Assembly (NCBI RefSeq): GCF_900104145.1
Contig: NZ_FNLB01000006.1
Location: 269,001-333,000, forward strand
DNA from: Pseudovibrio sp. Tun.PSC04-5.I4
Lineage (GTDB): Bacteria; Pseudomonadota; Alphaproteobacteria; Rhizobiales; Stappiaceae
Direction of reading: 5' to 3'
DNA length: 64,000 nucleotides
Shown here: positions 51,228 to 59,566 of the stretch, piece by piece
How the letters are laid out: each line of letters begins with the position of its first letter
Numbering within the stretch: position 1 is the first letter of the stretch
The notes under the pieces: generated by a model
Database searches by the model: none
What the model was told of the DNA's origin: nothing
Seen by the model: only the letters and a program-made list of their open reading frames with translations
Position numbers and translations under genes: made by a program

Positions 51228-52541
51228 ATGGCTTTACCAAAAGGCTTTCTCCACGCAAACGATAAGAGCGGACAGTATCCAGCGTCCTATTACGCGGCTA
51301 CCGTCAACAAACAACTCAGCTTTCCCACCCTTAGGGGCGATCACAGCTGCGATGTGTGCGTGATTGGCGCTGGCTATGCGGGGTTGTCGGCGGCTCTGCA
51401 TCTGGCACAGCGCGGCTACAGCGTAAAACTGCTGGAAGCTCACCGTGTCGGGTGGGGAGCATCTGGTAGAAACGGCGGTCAACTAGGCAGCGGTCAGCGG
51501 TTGGAGCAAGAGGATCTGGAAAACCTTGTCGGCTTAGAGCGTGCCAAAGCGCTCTGGACCCTTTCGGAGGACGCTAAGGATTTGGTGAAAAATCTGATCC
51601 AAACCCATCAAATTGAGTGCGATCTGAAGCCGGGGATTCTCCACGCTGATCACAAAAAGAGTTACGTCAAACACAGTCAGCAGCTCGCGGAAAAGATGCA
51701 GCGCGATTATGGCTATGACCAGATCGAGTTCGTAGATAAAGCGAAACTCCTGCAGATGCTAGATACAACGGCGTATCATGGTGGAATGCTGGATAGGGGC
51801 GCAGCTCACCTGCATCCGCTCAACTTTGCACTGGGTTTGGCACAGGCTTGCCAAGCTGCGGGTGTGGAGATTTTTGAACACTCTGAGGTCGATGAAGTTC
51901 AAAACGGCGAACCAGCAACGATCAATCTGGCAAATGGCTCTGTAACTGCACGCTATGTGATCTATGCCTGCAACGGGTACATCGACAAGCTGGAGAAGAA
52001 AGTCGCCGCACGGGTCATGCCCATCAACAATTACATCATCGCAACCGAGCCGCTGAGTGAGGATCTGGCGAGGTCACTGATCCGGGATGATGTTGCGGTT
52101 GCCGATTCAAAGTTCGTCATCAACTATTACCGCTTGTCATCGGACAACCGCATGTTGTTTGGCGGCGGGGAGAGCTACAGCTTCAAATTCCCGGCGGATA
52201 TAAAGAGCTTTGTGCGCAAACCTATGCTGGATATTTATCCGCAGTTAAAGGACACCCGCATTGATTATGGTTGGGGCGGGACGCTGGGCATCACCCTCAA
52301 CCGTATGCCGTATTTCGCCCAGATCTCGCCCAACATCCTCAACGCCAGCGGGTTCTCAGGCCACGGCGTTGCAATGGCAACACTGGCCGGAAAAGTACTT
52401 GCAGAAGCGATTGACGGACAAGCCAGCCGGTTTGATGTCATGGCGAAGGTTCCCACACACATCTTCCCCGGTGGCCGTCATATGCGATGGCCATTGATGG
52501 TGCTCGCCATGCTCTACTACAGTCTGCGAGACAGGCTTTAG
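51228..52541 (+). CDS. FAD-dependent oxidoreductase (PuuB/OrdL-like, DAO family)
   Basis: 437 aa. FAD motif CVIGAGYAGLSAALHLAQRGYSVKLLEA and the DAO-family signature GASGRNGGQLGSGQRLEQ. Similar to gamma-glutamylputrescine oxidase. Paired with the amidotransferase-like gene upstream, so a role in amine or amino-acid oxidation releasing H2O2 is likely. Followed by a palindromic repeat element. Confidence 0.9.
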   Translation: MALPKGFLHANDKSGQYPASYYAATVNKQLSFPTLRGDHSCDVCVIGAGYAGLSAALHLAQRGYSVKLLEAHRVGWGASGRNGGQLGSGQRLEQEDLENLVGLERAKALWTLSEDAKDLVKNLIQTHQIECDLKPGILHADHKKSYVKHSQQLAEKMQRDYGYDQIEFVDKAKLLQMLDTTAYHGGMLDRGAAHLHPLNFALGLAQACQAAGVEIFEHSEVDEVQNGEPATINLANGSVTARYVIYACNGYIDKLEKKVAARVMPINNYIIATEPLSEDLARSLIRDDVAVADSKFVINYYRLSSDNRMLFGGGESYSFKFPADIKSFVRKPMLDIYPQLKDTRIDYGWGGTLGITLNRMPYFAQISPNILNASGFSGHGVAMATLAGKVLAEAIDGQASRFDVMAKVPTHIFPGGRHMRWPLMVLAMLYYSLRDRL

Positions 52542-52590
52542 AGCGCATTCCCGAAAAGTGGATCCGGTTTTCGGATAAGAATACGCATGA
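52541..52590. repeat. Palindromic dispersed repeat element (REP-like)
   Basis: The core at 52551-52574 has arms CCGAAAA / TTTTCGG around GTGGATCCGG, flanked by GAGCGCATTC and GAATACGCATGAAAAC. This form is typical of the short palindromic repeats scattered in Rhizobiales-like genomes. It lies between convergent genes. A partial inverted relative is at 56170-56186. Confidence 0.6.
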
Positions 52591-52601
52591 AAACAACCAG
52601 C

Positions 52602-53522
52602 TTAGCTGTGGTCTAGTTCTTGCTCCATCTCGGGCTTATCCAAATAAAGCCGCTGCCGTTGGTACAGCTTACCATCCACCTCAATCAGCAACCCTCGTTG
52701 CCGCAAGGAGGCGATATACTTCGCCATGCCGCGCCTGCCTTTCTTCTCAAAGAACGGCAGAATGCGAGGCATCTGGTTGGGCAGCAGCATAGCAAGCCGT
52801 GTTAGCCAGGAGTCGCTGGCCTTTGGGTAACGCTCAAGACACGGATTCTCCAAATGCTTCACGAACTGATCAGCAACAACGGCGGGAGACTGAGGCTCAT
52901 CTATGAAATTCAGAACGCTGCCATTTTCAATCGCCTCTTGGCGCAACATGTAGGTATCCGTGGCAGTGGGCAAAACACAGCTCACTTTGATCCCGTGCAG
53001 GTCTTCATCCAGCCCAAAGGACAGCATGGCACCGCGTAACCCGAACTTGGTGGCAGCATAAATGGGTGTTTCTCGAAGTGGTTGAATGCCACCCAAAGAG
53101 GTCGTGGTGATCACACGCGGGTCATCCCCTTTGAGCAGAAACGGCACAGCCAATCGTGTCAGGATCAAAGGTGAGAGCAGGTTGATTGTGATTTCGTCCT
53201 CTATGCTCTCAGGCGAGCGTTCATGAAAACGAGCGACCTTGGTGATTGCCATGTTGTTGATCAGAACGTCCAAGATGCCAAAGTTCTCTTCCGTCTCTCG
53301 CAGCAACCTTTGCATCTCATCACGTCTGGTCAGGTCACCTTCAAACACATGAACTTTCAAACCATCCAGTTGAGATTGTAGCTCTCGCGCTGCTCTCCCG
53401 TTTATATCTGCCAGCACAAGGTTCATGCCGCGATTATGCAAACGCTTGGCAATATGACCTGCGATGTCGCCGCCGCCGCCAGTGATAACGGCAGTGCGGC
53501 CTTGGAAACGGTAGGAGCTCAT
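52602..53522 (-). CDS. Short-chain dehydrogenase/reductase
   Basis: 306 aa classical SDR. Cofactor motif TGGGGDIAGHIAKRL, NNMAITK, catalytic Ser region TTTSLGG, and YAATKFGLRG as the YxxxK pair. Starts 4 bp inside the end of the monooxygenase gene (ATGA). Predicted to act on the ketone, ester or alcohol linked to the monooxygenase step; substrate unknown. Confidence 0.9.
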   Translation of the reverse strand: MSSYRFQGRTAVITGGGGDIAGHIAKRLHNRGMNLVLADINGRAARELQSQLDGLKVHVFEGDLTRRDEMQRLLRETEENFGILDVLINNMAITKVARFHERSPESIEDEITINLLSPLILTRLAVPFLLKGDDPRVITTTSLGGIQPLRETPIYAATKFGLRGAMLSFGLDEDLHGIKVSCVLPTATDTYMLRQEAIENGSVLNFIDEPQSPAVVADQFVKHLENPCLERYPKASDSWLTRLAMLLPNQMPRILPFFEKKGRRGMAKYIASLRQRGLLIEVDGKLYQRQRLYLDKPEMEQELDHS

Positions 53523-54901
53523 GCAGTTTCCTCCGTTTTTTGTGGTCTAAGCGCACTTTGTGGTTTTGAGGCATTGCGCTTGAATTTGATTTGGTCGGGC
53601 AAAATCCAACCCATCCGCTTGTAAAGCTTCTTCACATATTTGGTGTGGGCTACCGCATCGCAATATCCAGCATGACGCGGAGTATTCATAAAGCGAATAC
53701 CGCCAGTCAGGTCAGGAACCTCGCTCTGGATGATCTCTTCCATCTTGGCGGCTTTGTCTGGCGCATCTCGCTGGTCCCTCAGATAGTTGGCAACCAACCC
53801 TGCCATATAATCAAACCGCTTATATGCGCCGGAGTTGGTCTCGATATAGCTGATGCCAAACAGGTTGCGATGCTCACGAGAGGCTGCCTGAATAAACAGT
53901 TTGGGCCGTCCGCCTTCATAGCTGAAGTACTCACCAGCAAAATCTAGGTACTGGTTGTAACCTGTTGCACAAAGGATGATGTCAATCTCTTCACGGCTAC
54001 CATCTTTAAAGACAACATGCTTGCCATCTAGATAGTCCACATCAGGTTTTACCGTCACATCACCATGCTGCAAGGCGTGCACCAGTTGGGTGTTGAGAAG
54101 TGGATGCGTCTCAAACAGCTTATGGTCCGGTTTGGGAATGCCAAATCGCTGAAGGTTACCGTTAAACACGCGCAGGAGCATCGTGAAGAAAGGCCGGATC
54201 ATCCACACCGGCAGGTCAGGCCCACCATCAGCAAACACATCCGCAGGCATACCAAATACATGTTTGGGAATAATGTGGTAGCCCCGGCGCATGGAGAGGA
54301 AAGCCTTCTCCCCTATGCTGCCTGCATCACAGGCAATATCACACCCTGAGTTGCCAGACCCCACAACAAGCACACGCTTACCGTCAAACTCGCGCATGTT
54401 TTTGTAAGTCTGGCTGTGCCGGATCTCACCGTCAAATGTACCTTTGAAGTTGGGCATATTGGCTTGCCACTGAGAACCCGTTGCACAAACAACGGCGCGA
54501 TACTCACGGCATTCTCCATTAGAAAGCAGAACTTGCCAGCGCCCCGTTTTAGTTTTTGTCAGGCTCATGATCTTGGTGGAGAAGGTGATTTTATCTCGCA
54601 AACCGTAAGTCTCAGCAAAATCATGCAGGTATTTCAAAATCTCTGTGTGTTTGGGGTAATCCGCAAAATGTTCTGACATGGAAAAATCAGCAAAGCCGGA
54701 AAGACTGCGCGAGCTGATAAAATGAGCGCTGTCATAAATGGCTGTGCCGTCGTGTTCGATATCCCAAAGGCCGCCCACATCCGGGTTTGGGTCAAACTGA
54801 TCCCACTCAATGCCATTGTGCTGTAAGGCGCGTGCCATAACCAACCCAGCCGGGCCCGCACCTGCAATGCAAACTGCATCACCTCTATCAAGTATGTCCA
54901 C
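53519..54901 (-). CDS. Flavin-containing monooxygenase (MymA/EthA-like)
   Basis: 460 aa. FAD motif CIAGAGPAGLVMARALQ, NADPH motif VVGSGNSGCDIACDAGS, and CATGYNQ near the C-terminus, all typical of class B FMO/Baeyer-Villiger-type enzymes. Coupled to the SDR gene downstream and divergent from a VirS-like AraC regulator. Confidence 0.9.
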   Translation of the reverse strand: MDILDRGDAVCIAGAGPAGLVMARALQHNGIEWDQFDPNPDVGGLWDIEHDGTAIYDSAHFISSRSLSGFADFSMSEHFADYPKHTEILKYLHDFAETYGLRDKITFSTKIMSLTKTKTGRWQVLLSNGECREYRAVVCATGSQWQANMPNFKGTFDGEIRHSQTYKNMREFDGKRVLVVGSGNSGCDIACDAGSIGEKAFLSMRRGYHIIPKHVFGMPADVFADGGPDLPVWMIRPFFTMLLRVFNGNLQRFGIPKPDHKLFETHPLLNTQLVHALQHGDVTVKPDVDYLDGKHVVFKDGSREEIDIILCATGYNQYLDFAGEYFSYEGGRPKLFIQAASREHRNLFGISYIETNSGAYKRFDYMAGLVANYLRDQRDAPDKAAKMEEIIQSEVPDLTGGIRFMNTPRHAGYCDAVAHTKYVKKLYKRMGWILPDQIKFKRNASKPQSALRPQKTEETA

Positions 54902-55052
54902 CGTTCCCTCCCGAACTGCGAAAGAAGTACCTTAGGGTAAGTTATCGGGAGGTTTGAAGGACATATGCGGACGTAACCCGGACATTTCCGGTCATAACTT
55001 GCGGTCAGACGACTCTCTCCCTTAGTATCTGCCTTTGGGGGAGGTAAGTTGG

Positions 55053-56114
55053 ATGGATGCAGAGTTAAAGGAACCACCACACAAGGCGAGGGCGCAGGAC
55101 GCCAAAGTGCCACCACACCTGCTGCGATACGTGCTGCAAGAGTTGGAACATCGCGGCATTTCGGTTGAACAAATCCTGCCACACCAGCTGCAAGACCAGC
55201 GCACGGATCTGACGCAGTTGCTGTCTCACCAGATGCGCTTGTCCTATCAACAAAGCAGATTGATCATATTAAAAGCGCTGAGCCTGACTGGAGATGAAAG
55301 CCTCGGCCTTGCCGTGGGGCACCGCCAATCCATCACATCGTTGGGTCTGGTCAGCCTTGGCATTCTGGCAAGCGCAACCGGCAGAGATGCGCTTGAATTC
55401 GGCATCAGATTTCATCGGCTGACAGGCAGTATGCTGGAGATTGATCTGGAACAGCAGGGCAGCTCCCTTGCAATGATCGCGCGCAGCCGCTTTCACGAAC
55501 CGGCTCTGCTCTCGTTCTTCGTGCAGGAGCTGTTTGCCTCCATGGCCCGTGTTGTCCAGTACACAGCGGCTGGGCAGCAAGCCATTGAAGCCATCGAGAT
55601 GATGCAAGCCGAGCCGGAAAACCCAGACAAGTTTCAAACCGCTCTTGGTTGCCCGGTGACTTTCAAAACCTCCCGCAACGCACTTCATTTCAACGCGCAA
55701 AGCCTCAGCCAACCTTTAGCGACAGCAGATCGGTTTGTGCTGGAGGAGGTAAATGCGCTGCTCACAAGTATGATGCAGGAGGAAAGCAACCGCCTGAGTT
55801 TCCTCAAAAACGTCGAGGAAGAAACCCGCAGACGTCTGAAGACCAATCCAACCATCGCGGAGATTGCGGGTGTTTTTTCCATGAGTGAACGCAGTTTCCG
55901 GCGAAAACTAGCGGCGTTGGAGGTATCCTTCCGCGATATCATCTCGCAAATTAGGCAATCTCACGCTATGGAGCTGTTGCTGTGGTCCAGTCTGTCGGTG
56001 GAGCAGATAGCGATCGAGGTTGGTTACTCAGACCCACGGGTATTTAGGCGCGCCTTTAAACACTGGACGGGCGAAACACCTACACGCTTTAGAAAAACAT
56101 TGGTACAACTATGA
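55053..56114 (+). CDS. AraC family transcriptional regulator with arabinose-binding-like N-domain (VirS/OruR type)
   Basis: 353 aa from the ATG at 55053, after GGGGGAGGT. N-terminal ligand domain of the PF12625 kind (LGLAVGHRQSITSLGLVSLGILAS) and C-terminal HTH_18 (IAGVFSMSERSFRRKLAALEVSFRDII; IAIEVGYSDPRVFRRAFKHWTG). Divergent from the FMO-SDR operon. VirS holds the same place next to the mymA operon in mycobacteria, so this regulator probably controls the FMO and SDR genes. Confidence 0.9.
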   Translation: MDAELKEPPHKARAQDAKVPPHLLRYVLQELEHRGISVEQILPHQLQDQRTDLTQLLSHQMRLSYQQSRLIILKALSLTGDESLGLAVGHRQSITSLGLVSLGILASATGRDALEFGIRFHRLTGSMLEIDLEQQGSSLAMIARSRFHEPALLSFFVQELFASMARVVQYTAAGQQAIEAIEMMQAEPENPDKFQTALGCPVTFKTSRNALHFNAQSLSQPLATADRFVLEEVNALLTSMMQEESNRLSFLKNVEEETRRRLKTNPTIAEIAGVFSMSERSFRRKLAALEVSFRDIISQIRQSHAMELLLWSSLSVEQIAIEVGYSDPRVFRRAFKHWTGETPTRFRKTLVQL

Positions 56115-56169
56115 GGGGCGCACAGCTCACCGAAAGTTCCATTGGGTATCTCTGCGTTATTTTATATGG

Positions 56170-56186
56170 TCCGCAAAACCGGATCC
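56170..56186 (-). repeat. Partial copy of the palindromic repeat, inverted
   Basis: TCCGCAAAACCGGATCC matches the reverse complement of the repeat core at 52551-52574 with one extra base. It lies in the 164-bp gap before panB. Short enough that chance cannot be excluded. Confidence 0.35.
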
Positions 56187-56278
56187 GTGAGTATTGGGGC
56201 AAAACGCTGCTTACGCGCTGAATTCAAAAAACCTAGCACCCAAGACCAACAGAACTATGAAAACGGGCACCAAACACT

Positions 56279-57085
56279 ATGTCTCACCAAGCTGCAATTC
56301 GCAGGAAGACCATTAAGGACATCATGAAGGCCAAAGGCACGCACAAGCTTGTTTGCCTCACCGCCTATACCGCGCCAATTGCGCAGATGTTGGATGACCA
56401 TTGCGACCTTCTGCTTGTTGGAGACAGCGTTGGCATGGTGCTCCACGGCCTGCCAGACACAACAGCAGTCACTCTGGATATGATGATCATGCACGGTAAG
56501 GCCGTTATGCGTGGCTCTCAAAAAGCGTTGGTCGTGGTGGATATGCCGTTTGGCTCTTATGAGGAAAGCCCGCAAGCTGGTTATCGCAATGCCCTGCGTG
56601 TGATGCAGGAAACGGGCTGTCAGGCTATAAAGCTGGAATACAACTCCGCAGCGCCAGAGACCATTCGTTTTCTGGTAGATCGCGGTATTCCCGTTGTTGC
56701 TCACATTGGCTTGCGTCCGCAATACCTTCATGTGGAAGGCGGCTACAAGGTTGCTGGCAAAAACGAAGAGAGCCGCAAAGAACAGCTTGAATGTGCCAAG
56801 CAGGTTGTTGAAGCCGGTGCGTTTGCCGTTGTTGTTGAAGGCACCAAGGACGCGGTTGCCCGCGAGATCTCAGACACCATCGCGGTCCCAACAATTGGCA
56901 TCGGCGCCTCAGTTGATTGTGATGGACAGATTTTGGTAACCGACGACATGCTCGGCATGTTTGAAAAGACACCTAAGTTTGTACGTCGCTATGCAGATCT
57001 CAAAACGCATATCGAAGACGGTGTGAAAAAGTTTGCCGATGACGTGCGCCGCGAGCAATTTCCGGCAGAAGACGAAACCTACTAA
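56279..57085 (+). CDS. panB: 3-methyl-2-oxobutanoate hydroxymethyltransferase
   Basis: 268 aa. PanB motifs: VCLTAYTAPIAQMLDDHCDLLLVGDS (metal-binding Asp), VVVDMPFGSY, AIKLEYN, HIGLRPQ and IGIGAS. First committed enzyme of pantothenate synthesis, transferring a hydroxymethyl group from methylene-THF to ketoisovalerate. panC is not adjacent. Slightly diverged from the usual paralogue length of about 265-275 aa. Confidence 0.95.
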   Translation: MSHQAAIRRKTIKDIMKAKGTHKLVCLTAYTAPIAQMLDDHCDLLLVGDSVGMVLHGLPDTTAVTLDMMIMHGKAVMRGSQKALVVVDMPFGSYEESPQAGYRNALRVMQETGCQAIKLEYNSAAPETIRFLVDRGIPVVAHIGLRPQYLHVEGGYKVAGKNEESRKEQLECAKQVVEAGAFAVVVEGTKDAVAREISDTIAVPTIGIGASVDCDGQILVTDDMLGMFEKTPKFVRRYADLKTHIEDGVKKFADDVRREQFPAEDETY

Positions 57086-57103
57086 AGCCTGTTTCTGAAA
57101 AAG

Positions 57104-57154
57104 AGTCCGTATAAAACGCGCATCAATCGCCTGAGTGTAGGGGCGTTTCGGACT
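57104..57154. terminator. Long hairpin between panB and the phosphoesterase gene
   Basis: Two nested arms, AGTCCG / CGGACT and AAACGC / GCGTTT, enclose about 25 nt. It spans the convergent gap and reaches the stop of the minus-strand gene. No T-tract. Confidence 0.4.
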
Positions 57155-57971
57155 AATTGATCAGTTTGCCATCACCACCAAAAAACGGGTGCTGCGCGCC
57201 AAAATCACCAATGAAACTAAGGTGGTTGATCAGCTCGCCCTTAGTCCAACGGAAGATGCGTACTGCCGGAGGCTCCATTACCAAGCTTGGCTCGCCTTCA
57301 GGATCCAGATCCAAAGCCACCTGATGACCAGAGGCAGGGCAGATGCTGACGGGAATACCATTTTTGAAGGTCTCAATGGCACGGTGAACGTGTCCACATG
57401 CAATCTGCAGCACCTGAGAATAACCGGAAAACACAGGCCAGAAGTCCTCATCCGCCTGTTTCAGCATAATATTGTCCATATGTTGAATACCGGTTTTGAA
57501 AGGAGGGTGGTGCATGAACACCAGCGTTGGCTGGTCTTTGTGTGCTTCCAACTCCCTGCGCAACCAAACTTGTTTTTCAGCCTCAAAATGCCCGTGGGGA
57601 TGGCCCGCACTCGTCGTATCCAACCCGATAATCCGCAGACCTTCCTTCTCGATTGAAAACTGCAACGGGCCTTCATTGCTCAGGTAATCATGGTCCGCAA
57701 ACGCCTCCCGCATCACATCGCGGTGGTCGTGATTACCGGGGATCACGTAAAACGGCATATCCAGCCGAGCGATCTCTTGCTTGAACAGGTCATACTCACC
57801 AGCATCTCCCAGATCCACCAGATCTCCGCTAATGACGACGAAGTCCAGCTTGGGGTGAAAACCGTTGAGGTGATCAATCGCATTGCGCAAATGGCTCAGC
57901 GTATCAACACAGTTGTAGGCAAACTTCCCGCCAGCCTTAATATGAATGTCAGTGAGCTGGGCGAAAATCAT
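57153..57971 (-). CDS. Metallophosphoesterase (CpdA/GpdQ-like, class III cyclic nucleotide/glycerophosphodiesterase)
   Basis: 272 aa. Metal motifs in order: LTDIHIK (Asp8, His10), SGDLVDLGD, GNHDHRD, MHHPPF and CGHVHR. Matches CpdA and the glycerophosphodiesterase GpdQ, which share the fold. It would hydrolyse cAMP or small phosphodiesters such as glycerophosphodiesters. Stand-alone gene. Confidence 0.88.
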   Translation of the reverse strand: MIFAQLTDIHIKAGGKFAYNCVDTLSHLRNAIDHLNGFHPKLDFVVISGDLVDLGDAGEYDLFKQEIARLDMPFYVIPGNHDHRDVMREAFADHDYLSNEGPLQFSIEKEGLRIIGLDTTSAGHPHGHFEAEKQVWLRRELEAHKDQPTLVFMHHPPFKTGIQHMDNIMLKQADEDFWPVFSGYSQVLQIACGHVHRAIETFKNGIPVSICPASGHQVALDLDPEGEPSLVMEPPAVRIFRWTKGELINHLSFIGDFGAQHPFFGGDGKLIN

Positions 57972-58245
57972 GGTGTGTCACTCCAAATGGCATTGGTATT
58001 TGGTCAGGCAGATCTAGAAGAACGCAGAATTACTGAGTTGATATTTGCGCTGGCTGACTAGTCTTTATTTCCTCAAACGACAAGTGAATTTTCCATGACA
58101 TCCCTCAGGTCGCAAGAACTGTAAGCACCCACGAGACATACCAAACTATAACTTTGGGTACTTTGGAGAGGAAGTTGTGGGCGCAAATACTGCATAAGAA
58201 ACCAATTTTAGGTAATTTTTAGCAATTAATTTATCAAATATAGGG
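57972..58245. other. AT-rich gap before candidate sRNA
   Basis: No gene supported. The right part (58190-58250) is AT-rich and leads to TTGACG at 58248, a possible -35 element for the RNA that ends at 58420. Confidence 0.4.
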
Positions 58246-58279
58246 TTTTGACGCATTGAAAGGCGCCTAAAAAAATATC

Positions 58280-58420
58280 ACAGTAGCCCCTGAAATATAT
58301 GAGAGGGTGTGATGTTGGGAGGCATTCGCTCCTCATACTATTAAGAGCCGTAGCGGAGGAGGAACCGCGATCGGTTCACTGGGAGAGGGGCGTGCTATGG
58401 GGATAGCACGCCCTTTTATT
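58280..58420 (+). ncRNA. Candidate small RNA with strong intrinsic terminator
   Basis: A TTGACG box at 58248-58253 is followed by about 110-140 nt with three hairpins: GGGAG..CTCC near 58317-58333, GAACCG cgat CGGTTC at 58362-58377, and the terminator at 58388-58413. The terminator has no upstream protein gene on its strand, since the neighbours read away from or into it. A 10-codon ORF (MLGGIRSSYY) with GAGAGGG in front spans 58313-58345, so a leader peptide is an alternative. The exact 5' end is not known. Confidence 0.45.
58388..58420 (+). terminator. Strong intrinsic terminator of the candidate sRNA
   Basis: Perfect 11-bp stem GGGCGTGCTAT / ATAGCACGCCC with a GGGG loop, followed by TTTTATTTT. 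Only the plus strand has the T-tract. Confidence 0.88.
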
Positions 58421-58427
58421 TTCAAAA

Positions 58428-58559
58428 TCAGACGATCAGAGTTCGCAGAGCGAAAGAGACCACCATAACGGAAGCAACACCGGCAACCCAAAGCGCTACA
58501 AACCAAAAAAGTCTCTTCCATAGGGGTTGGTCTACACCAACTGTTTTTCCCAAGGTCAT
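58428..58559 (-). CDS. DUF2474 small membrane protein of the bd oxidase operon
   Basis: 43 aa (MTLGKTVGVD..QPLWKRLFWFVALWVAGVAS..). One transmembrane helix after a W-K-R-L-F-W start, the pattern of DUF2474 proteins found downstream of cydB/cioB in cyanide-insensitive bd oxidase operons. It plays the same structural-subunit role as CydX in other species. Its ATG shares one base with the cydB stop (TGATG). Confidence 0.88.
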   Translation of the reverse strand: MTLGKTVGVDQPLWKRLFWFVALWVAGVASVMVVSFALRTLIV

Positions 58560-59566
58560 CAGTGATAGCCCTCCGTAGAGTTAATTTTACCGCGGAACAC
58601 GTAGTATGCGTAGGCAGTGTAAGCGAGGATCATTGGGATTAAGATGACGGCACCAACAAGCAGGAATTTCAAACTGCTATCGGGTGCGGCAGCCTCCCAG
58701 ATCGTGTAGACCTCTGGAACAATATAGGGGAATGTATTGATCCCTAATCCAACATAGGTCAGCAAAAACAAAGCCAGCGATGCAAGGAATGGTGAATAAT
58801 CTTTGTCGTTGAGCAGGCCACGCCACAACACCAAAACTGCGACCGCCACAAGCAAGGGAACCGGGAAAGTGTAAAGCAAGTATGGGAAGCTGAACCACTT
58901 TTCCATGATGCTTTCATTGATGAACGGCATCCACATGCTGACCAGCAGAAGAAAACCAACCATAATGAGAGCGGTATACCTGGAGATCCGGCGGAAATGC
59001 GCTTGAGGCGGGCCTTCCAGCTTCATCACCAACCATGTGGAACCAAGCAAGGCGTAACCGGCAAGTAAAGCGAACCCGGTCATCACGGAGAAGGGTGTCA
59101 GCCAATCCCACCAACCGCCTGAGTAGGTTCTGTCTACAACCTCAATGCCTTGCACAAGTGTGCCAAGTACGAGACCCTGACAGAACGCAGCCACGACAGA
59201 CCCAGCGAAGAAGGATATATCCCAAAATGGCCTACGCTCCTCGGAGGATTTGAAGCGGAATTCAAAGGCTACACCACGAAAAATGAGACCAATCAACATT
59301 CCGATAATCGGAGCATAGACCGCCGGCATGATAACGGAATAAGCGAGCGGGAATACCGCAAGCATTCCGCCGCCGCCAAGAACGAGCCAGGTTTCGTTGC
59401 CATCCCAGACCGGAGCAACACTGTTCATCATCAGCGTGCGTTCATCGGCATCTTTTGTGGTTGGATAAAGAATACCGATACCAAGATCAAAGCCATCCAA
59501 AACAACGTAAGCGAAGATTGCAAAGGCAATGAGAAAACCCCAGATAAGTGGATAATCAAGCGTCAT
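58559..59566 (-). CDS. cydB: Cytochrome bd-type ubiquinol oxidase subunit II
   Basis: 335 aa with 8-9 membrane helices. Start MTLDYPLIWGFLIAFAIFAYVVLDGFDLGIGIL and the WDGNETWLVLGGG motif are typical of CydB/CioB. It overlaps the cydA end by 11 bp. Subunit of the quinol:O2 oxidoreductase that works at low oxygen and resists cyanide and sulfide, useful beside sulfide-producing chemistry. Confidence 0.95.
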   Translation of the reverse strand: MTLDYPLIWGFLIAFAIFAYVVLDGFDLGIGILYPTTKDADERTLMMNSVAPVWDGNETWLVLGGGGMLAVFPLAYSVIMPAVYAPIIGMLIGLIFRGVAFEFRFKSSEERRPFWDISFFAGSVVAAFCQGLVLGTLVQGIEVVDRTYSGGWWDWLTPFSVMTGFALLAGYALLGSTWLVMKLEGPPQAHFRRISRYTALIMVGFLLLVSMWMPFINESIMEKWFSFPYLLYTFPVPLLVAVAVLVLWRGLLNDKDYSPFLASLALFLLTYVGLGINTFPYIVPEVYTIWEAAAPDSSLKFLLVGAVILIPMILAYTAYAYYVFRGKINSTEGYH

